23,057 nt of DNA from a virus: positions 1-23,057 of the IMG/VR virus record IMGVR_UViG_3300021185_000013. The stretch is one strand, 5' to 3'. Below are positions 1-6,276 of the stretch, one piece after another (the first letter of the stretch is position 1; each line of letters starts with the position of its first letter). Below the pieces are notes generated by a model that ran no database searches, was not told where the DNA came from, and saw only the letters and a program-made list of their open reading frames with translations. Position numbers and translations under genes: made by a program.

Positions 1-1092
1 GATCAGCATGGTAAGGGTACAAGACTGACAGACGAGGAGTACGAGAAGCTTTCATTAGATATAGATTGTAAGCCTATCGCACGTAAAACTGAAACGCCTT
101 TTAACTTAGGGTCACGCAAGCAGATTGGCGAGTACCTAATTCGTTTTGGTTGGAAGCCTCAGAAGCATACACCTACAGGTCAACCCATTGTAGATGAGTC
201 AACTTTAAATAAGGTTAGGAACATACCGCAGGCCGCATTGATTGCTAAGTATCTTATGTTGCAGAAACGCTTGGCTCAAACTAAGAGTTGGATCAAGGAA
301 CTCAACGAAGACACTGGCAGGGTTCATGGGTACGTCAATCCTAACGGTGCAGTGACATCGCGTATGACACATTCACATCCTAACATGGCTCAGATTCCTA
401 GTAGTTCGTCACCGTTCGGCGAAGATTGCCGATCTTGTTGGACTGTTCCAGAGGACTATCGTCTGGTAGGGATTGATGCTTCAGGCTTAGAACTCAGGAT
501 GCTTGCACATTACTTAAACGATGAGGGCTATACTAATGAAATACTTAACGGAGATATACACACCGCTAATCAGCGCCTTGCTGAACTTGAATCAAGAAGT
601 CAGGCGAAAACTTTTATCTATGCCCTCCTATACGGAGCAGGAGATGCAAAGCTTGGGTCTGTGGTTGGACGAGGTAGAGCGGTTGGGAAAGGACTTAGAC
701 AACGCTTCTTTGATAATCTCCCATCATTTAAAAAGCTTACAGACAGAGTACAACGAGAAGCTTCAAGCGGATTCGTTAAAGCACTAGACGGACGTAAGCT
801 TACGGTGCGCTCAGAACACGCGGCCTTAAATACTTTGTTGCAGGGAGCAGGCGCAATAGTAATGAAGAAAGCGTTAATAATACTAGACGAGAAGATAAAG
901 AACCACGGATACGATGCTAAGTTTGTAGCCAATGTACACGATGAATGGCAGATAGAATGTCACCTTGATGATGCAGTAGAGGTTGGTAAGCTAGGTGTTC
1001 AAGCTATTAAAGAAGCAGGGTGTATGTTTAATTTAAATTGTCCACTGGACGGAGACTATAAAGTCGGGGAGAACTGGAGTGAAACACATTAA
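1..1092 (+). CDS. DNA polymerase, family A, T7-like (5'-truncated by window edge)
   Basis: The reading frame is open from base 1, so only the C-terminal 363 codons (polymerase domain) are present. The three palm/fingers motifs of family A polymerases are visible. Motif A is DASGLELR, with catalytic Asp at window codon 159. Motif B is RSQAKTFIYALLYG, with Arg199, Lys203, Tyr207 and Tyr211. Motif C is VHDE, with Asp314 and Glu315. The spacing Arg-Lys-Tyr-Tyr matches T7 gp5 R518, K522, Y526 and Y530. Tyr207 therefore sits at the E. coli Pol I Phe762 position. The C-terminus (VGENWSETH) resembles the end of the T7 enzyme. Any 3'-5' exonuclease domain lies outside the window. This is the first visible gene of the replication operon, and the next gene starts inside its 3' end. 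The family assignment is secure; the exact relative is not. Confidence 0.97.
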   Translation, partial: DQHGKGTRLTDEEYEKLSLDIDCKPIARKTETPFNLGSRKQIGEYLIRFGWKPQKHTPTGQPIVDESTLNKVRNIPQAALIAKYLMLQKRLAQTKSWIKELNEDTGRVHGYVNPNGAVTSRMTHSHPNMAQIPSSSSPFGEDCRSCWTVPEDYRLVGIDASGLELRMLAHYLNDEGYTNEILNGDIHTANQRLAELESRSQAKTFIYALLYGAGDAKLGSVVGRGRAVGKGLRQRFFDNLPSFKKLTDRVQREASSGFVKALDGRKLTVRSEHAALNTLLQGAGAIVMKKALIILDEKIKNHGYDAKFVANVHDEWQIECHLDDAVEVGKLGVQAIKEAGCMFNLNCPLDGDYKVGENWSETH

Positions 1093-1579
1093 TACTGAAG
1101 GACGCTCGTTAGAAAACAAAACTCGTTTAACGATAAAAGGTCATCGTTATCGTGTTGGCAACCCACAGCACCCTTATTACAAGCTGTATAAATTAAAAGG
1201 GTTTGAAGCTGTGTATGAGGCTATGGGTATACTTACTTATAAGGCTCATATTTTAGGTGAAAAAGTAAAGAGTTTATATAATCAAAATGTTCAGGGTCAC
1301 GTATACATAATATCAAACCCTGCGTGGAAAGGTTGGTTCAAAGTTGGCATGGCTGTTGACGCTAAGGACAGATGTTCTAGTTACCAGACTTCATCGCCCT
1401 TTAGAGATTATAAGGTTTGTTATTCTAAATACTTTGAAGACAGGCGAGAAGCTGAGAGACTCGTTCACTCCGCGCTAAAAGAAAATAAGATTGAACACGC
1501 TAACGAGTGGTTTAAAACAGACCTTAAAACTATAACGAATGTAATTAAAAATATAAAGGACGTTCAGCATGAAGCTTAA
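1079..1579 (+). CDS. GIY-YIG nuclease, T5orf172/MUG113-like
   Basis: A 166-residue protein starts at GTG 1079, 14 bases inside the polymerase gene, behind GGGGAG at 1067-1072. Residues 73-146 carry a T5orf172-type GIY-YIG nuclease fold. The GIY strand is HVYI (74-77) and the YIG strand is FKVG (87-90). The conserved Arg is R98 (KDRCSSYQ), the metal-binding Glu is probably E125 (REAERLVH), and the terminal Asn lies in ANEWF (141-145). The first 72 residues are basic and unassigned and could bind DNA. The family includes homing endonucleases and phage nucleases of unknown purpose. Its place between polymerase and exonuclease allows either a selfish element or a role in host DNA breakdown or repair. 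The fold call is good; the biological role is open. Confidence 0.85.
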   Translation: MKHINTEGRSLENKTRLTIKGHRYRVGNPQHPYYKLYKLKGFEAVYEAMGILTYKAHILGEKVKSLYNQNVQGHVYIISNPAWKGWFKVGMAVDAKDRCSSYQTSSPFRDYKVCYSKYFEDRREAERLVHSALKENKIEHANEWFKTDLKTITNVIKNIKDVQHEA

Positions 1580-2426
1580 TACTATAGTACCTGACATCTA
1601 CAAACACCTTGAAGGACTATCAGACGGTAAGCCTTTGCCGCTAACAGAAGAAGATATTGACAACACTCTTGTTGGAATTAAAGAAGCTCTAATGTCTTGG
1701 GCAGTTCCTTCTGATCGCAACAAAGACTTCACGGTTCGTATGTCTAATGTAGGAAAGCCATCGCGTCAGTTGTGGTATGAGAAGCGTGACCCTGCGGGGC
1801 GTGGCGGTATTGATGGGCCAACGCAAATCAAGTTCCTGTACGGCCACTTGCTTGAAGAGATTGTGTTGATGCTTGTGCGGATGTCCGGCCACAAAGTAAC
1901 AGACGAGCAAAAAGAAGTTGAAGTTAAAGGCATCGTAGGCCACATGGACTGTAAGATAAATGGCGAAGTGGTGGATGTTAAGACCGCATCTCGCTTTGCG
2001 TTTAACAAGTTCAAGGACGGACGCTTATCACAAGACGATCCTTTCGGATACCTTGGTCAGCTTGCGGGCTACGAGGCGGCAGAAGGTACTGACAATGGCG
2101 GGTTCTTGGTGTTGAACAAAGAGAGCGGTGAGTTGTGTATGTACGTGCCTGACGATCTTGATAAGCCCAACATTAAAACCTCTATTAGTCAGCTATTGCC
2201 TGCATTAGAGCTTGACGTACCTCCAGAATTATGTTATACTCCCATACCTGATGGCAAGAAAGGCAACATGAAACTTCCAAAGGGTTGTAGTTGGTGTAAG
2301 TACAAGCACGAATGCTACAAAGATGCTAACGATGGACAGGGTTTACGTACCTTTAAATACTCAAACGGACTCGCATACTTGACAGAAGTTGTAGTCGAAC
2401 CTAAAGTAGAGGAACTACTAGTATGA
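1569..2426 (+). CDS. PD-(D/E)XK exonuclease, RecB/Cas4-like
   Basis: A 285-residue protein starts at ATG 1569 with AAGGA upstream and an 11-base overlap with the preceding gene. It has the RecB-family nuclease signature: GHMD (Asp127), DVK (Asp136, Lys138) and QLAGY (Gln164-x3-Tyr168). A conserved acidic helix precedes it (GHLLEE, residues 92-97). Downstream is a cysteine cluster CX2CX5C (C240, C243, C249), with a further Cys at 222. In Cas4/AddB enzymes such cysteines hold an iron-sulfur cluster, but here no Cys occurs N-terminal to the nuclease core. The expected role is 5'-3' exonuclease during replication and recombination, replacing T7 gp6. The last three residues overlap the next start by ATGA. 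Confidence 0.88.
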   Translation: MKLNTIVPDIYKHLEGLSDGKPLPLTEEDIDNTLVGIKEALMSWAVPSDRNKDFTVRMSNVGKPSRQLWYEKRDPAGRGGIDGPTQIKFLYGHLLEEIVLMLVRMSGHKVTDEQKEVEVKGIVGHMDCKINGEVVDVKTASRFAFNKFKDGRLSQDDPFGYLGQLAGYEAAEGTDNGGFLVLNKESGELCMYVPDDLDKPNIKTSISQLLPALELDVPPELCYTPIPDGKKGNMKLPKGCSWCKYKHECYKDANDGQGLRTFKYSNGLAYLTEVVVEPKVEELLV

Positions 2427-2692
2427 ATGGCAAGAAAGCTAAGCGGATTAGGAAGCACTCAGGCGTTATTATAGTTGATTGGTTGCGCTCGTTGCTCAGT
2501 GAAGAAGAAGGACAGGGCGTTACTGTTGATAACTATAAAAACTTTATGCCTGAGCAGACTCACTACATGGCGCAAAGAACTATGCATCTTAACGCCTATC
2601 ATCCTAAGTGGGTCTGTAATAAGATAACTAAGATTATTAAATCAAACCCTCACCGCGTAATAGAAACTATCACATTAGGAGAAGTACAATGA
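2423..2692 (+). CDS. conserved phage hypothetical protein, 89 aa
   Basis: An 89-residue protein joins the exonuclease gene by an ATGA overlap at 2423-2426 and the next gene by another at 2689-2692. The first 12 residues are very basic (KKAKRIRKH). They are followed by a hydrophobic helix with an aromatic residue (VIIVDWLRSLL, about 15-25), an acidic EEE, and a His/Tyr-rich middle (EQTHYMAQRTMHLNAYHPKW, about 44-63). I know similar small proteins beside exonuclease and endonuclease genes in marine podovirus-like genomes but cannot assign a function. Its position argues for a part in DNA metabolism, for example as a nuclease partner. It lacks a signal peptide, so it is probably cytoplasmic. Confidence 0.8.
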   Translation: MNGKKAKRIRKHSGVIIVDWLRSLLSEEEGQGVTVDNYKNFMPEQTHYMAQRTMHLNAYHPKWVCNKITKIIKSNPHRVIETITLGEVQ

Positions 2693-2835
2693 AAATTGAA
2701 CAGATGATCATAGCTACAGGAAGTTTTTTATTTAACAGTGATAAGTCTATTACAGATATAGACAACGAGTTTCTAGAAGACTTGCGGCTCTTGATAGATG
2801 CGGAACTAGAGCGCAGGGAGGCTGTACTTCATTGA
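2689..2835 (+). CDS. small hypothetical protein, 48 aa
   Basis: This 48-residue ORF starts at ATG 2689 (MKIEQMIIATG) and ends at TGA 2833-2835. A good AGGAGAAG ribosome site lies just upstream, inside the end of the preceding gene. It overlaps its neighbours by 4 bases upstream and 4 bases downstream, in step with the rest of the operon, which is the main reason to call it real. The C-terminal half is acidic and helical (DNEFLEDLRLLIDAELERRE). No family is recognised. It may be a small regulator or partner of the nuclease genes around it. Confidence 0.7.
   Translation: MKIEQMIIATGSFLFNSDKSITDIDNEFLEDLRLLIDAELERREAVLH
2815..2821 (+). promoter_or_regulatory. ribosome binding site supporting the TTG start of endonuclease I
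   Basis: AGGGAGG lies 10 bases before TTG 2832. No ATG or GTG in the frame fits better, and the TTG sits in a TTGA overlap with the previous stop codon. This purine block is therefore what decides the start. Confidence 0.6.
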
Positions 2836-3299
2836 ATAAGATTAAGAAGGGCTACCGCAAACAACGAGTCAAGCGTCCTGTAGAAAAGAATCTTGTTAAA
2901 GGTTACGACTCTAATTGGGAGTATGAATTACATTCAGGCATCCTTGATGGTTGGAGTTTCCACACCGACAAAGTTCCTTACACCGTTGAGCATAACTATC
3001 ACCCAGACTTTATCCGCGAGGTTGAGGGCAAGAAGATTCTGCTTGAAGCTAAGGGTAGGTTCTGGGACTACGCAGAGTTTAGCAAGTACATCTGGATTAG
3101 TAAGACACTACCCGAAGATACAGAGTTAGTGTTTCTGTTTGCGAATCCAAGTGCGCCAATGCCGCAAGCCAAACGTAGAAAAGACGGCACTAAAAGAAGC
3201 CACGGTGAGTGGGCAAGTGCTAACAACTTCAGATGGTTTAGCGAAGACACCATCCCTGATAGTTGGATTAACCCCAAGAAGAGGGAGAGTTTTGACTGA
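2832..3299 (+). CDS. endonuclease I, Holliday junction resolvase (T7 gp3 family)
   Basis: A 155-residue protein starts at TTG 2832. It carries the T7 endonuclease I active-site pattern: an acidic residue in NWEYELH (E30 or E32), Asp59 in YHPDF, and Glu72 with Lys74 in LEAKG. These correspond to T7 E20, D55, E65 and K67. Length and motif spacing fit the family, which is about 150 residues. T7 endonuclease I resolves branched DNA before packaging and helps degrade the host chromosome. It acts as a domain-swapped dimer in the cytoplasm. It follows the exonuclease closely, as expected for a DNA recycling module. The basic N-terminus (KIKKGYRKQRVKRP) could contact the DNA branch. Confidence 0.93.
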   Translation: MNKIKKGYRKQRVKRPVEKNLVKGYDSNWEYELHSGILDGWSFHTDKVPYTVEHNYHPDFIREVEGKKILLEAKGRFWDYAEFSKYIWISKTLPEDTELVFLFANPSAPMPQAKRRKDGTKRSHGEWASANNFRWFSEDTIPDSWINPKKRESFD

Positions 3300-3447
3300 C
3301 TTCAATAGAAAAGACGAGAGGCGCGATAGGTTTTTAAGAAAGAAGAAGTTCAAGAAGATTAGTTCTTCTTCTAAATTAAAAGATACTAGGCGCAAAGAAC
3401 CTACAATTAACTTATACGAAGAGATAGCACATGAAAAGATTAAATGA
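3292..3447 (+). CDS. small basic hypothetical protein, 51 aa
   Basis: The frame can start only at TTG 3292, because there is no in-frame ATG or GTG downstream. GAGGGAG at 3281-3287 precedes it, and it overlaps the endonuclease stop by 8 bases. It ends inside the next gene, with a 17-base overlap. The product is extremely charged, with alternating acidic and basic stretches (RKDERRDRFLRKKKFKK). It then has a serine run and a short acidic tail (NLYEEIAHEKIK). It could bind nucleic acid. No family is recognised, and the uncommon start keeps confidence moderate. Confidence 0.55.
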   Translation: MTDFNRKDERRDRFLRKKKFKKISSSSKLKDTRRKEPTINLYEEIAHEKIK

Positions 3448-3775
3448 TGCAACACCCGCAGATTGGGATAGAGTAGCTAAAGAACATCCTGCACTTGAGC
3501 CTTACAAGCCTTACGTTGATATGGCTATGCAAGAAGCACATACACTAAGTGAGGATGTTGTCAACAATCCAAAGCACTACAACACTGGCAACATTGAATG
3601 CATCGAAGCCATTGAAGAGTCAATGTCTAGCGTAGCTTTCAAGGGGTATCTCAAGGGCAACTGTATGAAATACCTTTGGCGCTACGACTATAAAGGCAAG
3701 CAAGTAGAGGACTTAAATAAGGCTACGTGGTACTTAAATAAACTAACAACAATTGTCACCAAGGAGAACACTTAA
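3431..3775 (+). CDS. DUF3310 family protein
   Basis: A 114-residue protein. Residues 45-105 match the DUF3310 pattern: NPKHYNTGNIECIEAIE, then FKGYLKGNCMKYLWRYD, then EDLNKATWYLNKL. DUF3310 domains are common in phage replication regions. The same region occurs in T7 gp1.7, which acts as an unusual nucleotide kinase, so a role in nucleotide supply is plausible but not shown here. The N-terminal 40 residues (DWDRVAKEHPALEPYKPYVD) are a separate helical extension. The gene ends at TAA 3773-3775, sharing one base with the ATG of the ribonucleotide reductase gene, so the two are probably co-translated. Confidence 0.88.
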   Translation: MKRLNDATPADWDRVAKEHPALEPYKPYVDMAMQEAHTLSEDVVNNPKHYNTGNIECIEAIEESMSSVAFKGYLKGNCMKYLWRYDYKGKQVEDLNKATWYLNKLTTIVTKENT

Positions 3776-5652
3776 TGGATCAGTACCAAGAATTTATACA
3801 CAAGTCACGCTACGCACGTTGGATACCTGAACATAATCGAAGAGAGACATGGACAGAAACAGTGTACCGCTATGTACAGTTTTGGAGAGATCGTGAACAG
3901 ATTACCGTGACTGAAGGACAGAAATTATACGATGCAATATACAATCTAGAGGTTATGCCTAGCATGAGATGCATGATGACAGCGGGGGAAGCACTCGACA
4001 AAGACAATGTTGCAGGGTTTAACTGTAGTTATCTGCACATAGATTCACCGCGATCCTTTGATGAGTTGATGTATGTTCTTATGTGTGGCACAGGTGTAGG
4101 GTTTAGCGTTGAACGTAACTTCATAAACAAACTACCTGAGATTGCAGAAACATTTCATACTACTGACAGCGTTATTGTCGTTAGTGATAGCAAGATCGGT
4201 TGGGCTTCTGCGTTCCGCGAGTTGATTGCTATGCTATACGCAGGGAAGATTCCTAAGTGGGATATGCACAACGTCCGTCCCGCAGGCGCAAGACTTAAAA
4301 CCTTTGGTGGACGAGCATCTGGCCCAGAACCCTTAGTAGATTTATTTAATTTTTGTGTTGGTGTTTTCTCAAAAGCCGCAGGCCGCAAGCTAACTTCTAT
4401 TGAGTGTCACGATGTTGTCTGTAAGATAGCAGACATCGTTGTTGTTGGCGGTGTAAGGCGTTCAGCACTGATAAGTTTATCTAACCTATCCGACCCACGT
4501 ATGGCTAAAGCTAAGTCAGGAGATTGGTGGAGAAACGAGGGGCATAGGCGCTTAGCTAACAACAGCGTAGCGTACACAGAGAAGCCTGACTTTGAGTCCT
4601 TTCTGTCTGAGATGCAGAACATGTACGAGTCTAAGGCGGGTGAGCGCGGAATCTTCAGTCGCATAGCGGCACAGAAAGTTGCAAGCAAGAATGGACGTAG
4701 GGATGCTGAGCAGGACTTTGGTACTAACCCTTGCTCTGAGATTATACTACGCAGTAATCAGTTCTGTAATTTGTCTGAGGTAGTTGTTAGGTCTGAAGAT
4801 ACTTTAGAGACTTTGAAATCTAAAATAGAAGTAGCCGCGATGATCGGAACACTACAGGCTACACTTACAGACTTCCGATACTTGCGTAAAGTTTGGCAAC
4901 GTAATACAGAAGAAGAGGCTTTGTTAGGTGTGAGCCTTACAGGGATCATGGATCATAAAGTGCTAGGCTCGTCTACTGACAAGCTTGCTGAATGGCTAGA
5001 GGAGATGAAGGGTGTCGCGGTTAAAACTAATAAAGCTTGGGCAAAGAAGTTGGGAATTAATCAATCAGCGGCTATTACTTGCGTTAAGCCTAGTGGCACG
5101 GTGTCTCAGCTTGTTGATAGTGCCAGTGGCATTCATCCTCGTTTTTCTAAGCATTACATTAGACGAGTACGCTCAGATGCGAAAGACCCCCTCGCGCAAT
5201 ACATGTCAACAGCGGGATTCCCTGTCGAACAAGATGTAATGAGTCCTGCATCCCTTGTGTTTAGTTTCCCTGTGAAGTCTCCTAAGACTAGTACAACAGT
5301 TAAACAAGTAGGGGCTATGGAACAGTTAGCGTTGTGGAAAGCGTATCAGAACCATTGGTGCGAACATAAACCAAGCATAACTGTTTACTACACAGACGAT
5401 GAGTTCTTGCAGGTATCCCAATGGATATGGGAAAACTTTGATTTGTGTAGCGGTATTAGCTTGTTGCCGTACAGTGACCACGTATATCAGCAAGCCCCCT
5501 ATGAAGAAATAAACGCAGAACAATATAAGGAGTTAGTGAAAGCCATGCCGAAAGATATTAACTGGAATGACCTTGAAAACTTTGAACAAGAAGATAACAC
5601 AACAGGCTCACAAGAGTTGGCGTGTGTGGGCGGTGCTTGTGAAATCGTTTAA
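3775..5652 (+). CDS. class II (adenosylcobalamin-dependent) ribonucleotide reductase, monomeric type
   Basis: A 625-residue protein starts at ATG 3775 behind AAGGAG. It reduces ribonucleotides to deoxyribonucleotides using a thiyl radical generated from adenosylcobalamin. Redox Cys84 is in AGFNCSYL. The radical site NPCSE has Asn318, Cys320 and Glu322. The second redox Cys331 is in NQFCNLSE. The 11-residue gap between Cys320 and Cys331 equals that in the Lactobacillus leichmannii enzyme (C408, C419). The C-terminal shuttle pair is CVGGAC (C617, C622), with the same CX4C spacing. The chain is about 110 residues shorter than the 739-residue bacterial enzyme, and the stretch from Cys84 to Cys320 is about 50 residues shorter. 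No intein or intron is seen. B12 must come from the host or be salvaged. Confidence 0.95.
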   Translation: MDQYQEFIHKSRYARWIPEHNRRETWTETVYRYVQFWRDREQITVTEGQKLYDAIYNLEVMPSMRCMMTAGEALDKDNVAGFNCSYLHIDSPRSFDELMYVLMCGTGVGFSVERNFINKLPEIAETFHTTDSVIVVSDSKIGWASAFRELIAMLYAGKIPKWDMHNVRPAGARLKTFGGRASGPEPLVDLFNFCVGVFSKAAGRKLTSIECHDVVCKIADIVVVGGVRRSALISLSNLSDPRMAKAKSGDWWRNEGHRRLANNSVAYTEKPDFESFLSEMQNMYESKAGERGIFSRIAAQKVASKNGRRDAEQDFGTNPCSEIILRSNQFCNLSEVVVRSEDTLETLKSKIEVAAMIGTLQATLTDFRYLRKVWQRNTEEEALLGVSLTGIMDHKVLGSSTDKLAEWLEEMKGVAVKTNKAWAKKLGINQSAAITCVKPSGTVSQLVDSASGIHPRFSKHYIRRVRSDAKDPLAQYMSTAGFPVEQDVMSPASLVFSFPVKSPKTSTTVKQVGAMEQLALWKAYQNHWCEHKPSITVYYTDDEFLQVSQWIWENFDLCSGISLLPYSDHVYQQAPYEEINAEQYKELVKAMPKDINWNDLENFEQEDNTTGSQELACVGGACEIV

Positions 5653-5878
5653 GAAAGGCAAGGAAGCCAATGTCTTAGGGTTTAAAATTCTTATTAACTG
5701 TGAAGGGGTTGTCGTGACAGAAATGTCCGGCATCCCTGAAGGTGATTTAAATAAGGTCTTTAGCGGTGACGAGTTGTTAATTATGAGAAACATTGTACAA
5801 CTTACGAAACCAAAACTAGAGGCGCTTCATTCTTTTTTAGAGGATGAACTCAGCGCCCTTAATCATACTACCACTTAA
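5639..5878 (+). CDS. hypothetical protein, about 79 aa, downstream of RNR
   Basis: The best start is GTG 5639, giving (V/M)KSFKKGKEANVLG. The frame stays open further upstream, but that part only overlaps the RNR tail and its composition looks like an out-of-frame shadow. The gene overlaps the RNR stop by 14 bases, the same offset as between polymerase and GIY-YIG gene. The product has a beta-rich N-terminus (FKILINCEGVVVTEM) and a helical C-terminus (LTKPKLEALHSFLEDELSAL). No thioredoxin or glutaredoxin motif is present, so it is not an obvious RNR reductant. It is the last + strand gene, and its final bases overlap the antisense tail relic. No family is recognised. Confidence 0.6.
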   Translation: MKSFKKGKEANVLGFKILINCEGVVVTEMSGIPEGDLNKVFSGDELLIMRNIVQLTKPKLEALHSFLEDELSALNHTTT

Positions 5879-5912
5879 CTTTGTTAGCCCAATAGGTTGC
5901 CAACAGCTTGCC
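5868..5912 (-). pseudogene. relic of the C-terminal tail of the basic gene at 6277-6597
   Basis: On the - strand, directly after the double stop TAA TAA of the 5916-6272 gene and in the same frame, the codons read GKLLATYWANKVKW followed by TAG. The gene at 6277-6597 ends GKMSAAYWANRVKW and stop. Ten of 14 residues agree. The DNA shares gttagcccaatagg exactly (5883-5896 and 6292-6305). There is no start codon or ribosome site, so this is a duplicated gene end or recombination scar, not an independent gene. It overlaps the last 11 bases of the + strand gene. Confidence 0.75.
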
Positions 5913-5915
5913 TTA

Positions 5916-6272
5916 TTATTCTGGACTTAAACCTTTTTCTAGAGCGGCAAGCCTTAACTTGAGATTATGTATGTCATCTAAAAGTTGTTCGCCTTTGACT
6001 ATCTCTTTATCAACAAGCCCCGCTGTGTATTCGATTAGCATGTCTTGCCGCGCATCAGCAGGAAGCGATCCTAATTCGCCTCTGGGCCATTTAATACGGA
6101 ACTCAGAGTTGGACTCTATGTCCATCTGAGTTTTGTCTAAGGCATGTTCAAGGGTGTTTAACCGCTCTTGCACAGAGAAGTACGCCATTGTAGATACTGA
6201 TGTAAATGCAATCATTGCAATCAGATTCCTGAGCGGAATTGTTACCGCTGTGTCTTCAGATAATTCAGCCAT
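5916..6272 (-). CDS. single-TM, coiled-coil protein of a marine-phage family, 118 aa
   Basis: Residues 13-33 form one membrane segment (PLRNLIAMIAFTSVSTMAYF). A short coiled coil follows (VQERLNTLEHALDKTQ, about 35-50), and a second one lies near the C-terminus (LLDDIHNLKLRLAALEKG, about 97-115). The central motif RIKWPRGELGSLPADARQ (about 59-76) is, as I recall it, conserved in small proteins of many uncultured marine phages with no assigned function. The topology, with a membrane anchor and a helical domain, would fit an inner-membrane spanin or a virion-associated membrane protein; neither is proven. It is the last intact late gene, 4 bases after the preceding stop, and ends in tandem TAA TAA. 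Confidence 0.75.
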   Translation of the reverse strand: MAELSEDTAVTIPLRNLIAMIAFTSVSTMAYFSVQERLNTLEHALDKTQMDIESNSEFRIKWPRGELGSLPADARQDMLIEYTAGLVDKEIVKGEQLLDDIHNLKLRLAALEKGLSPE

Positions 6273-6276
6273 CAGA

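Noticed and set aside
788-803. Palindrome gtaagcttac in the polymerase gene as an operator
   Set aside because: It is a short palindrome inside a conserved coding motif with no nearby start or second copy, and chance is a sufficient explanation.
2689-2835. Reading the 2689-2835 stretch as an untranslated intergenic spacer
   Set aside because: It has a start with a strong ribosome site, an open frame of 48 codons and 4-base overlaps at both ends, so a gene is the better reading.
5567-5638. Longer version of the post-RNR gene starting at 5567
   Set aside because: This part overlaps the RNR C-terminus containing the essential CVGGAC motif, and no suitable ribosome site is seen. GTG 5639 gives a more plausible gene.
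5818-5860. Inverted repeat ggcgct...agcgcc as a possible bidirectional terminator
   Set aside because: The stem is only 6 bp with a 25-base loop, it lies inside the coding sequence, and neither strand has a real T run directly after it.
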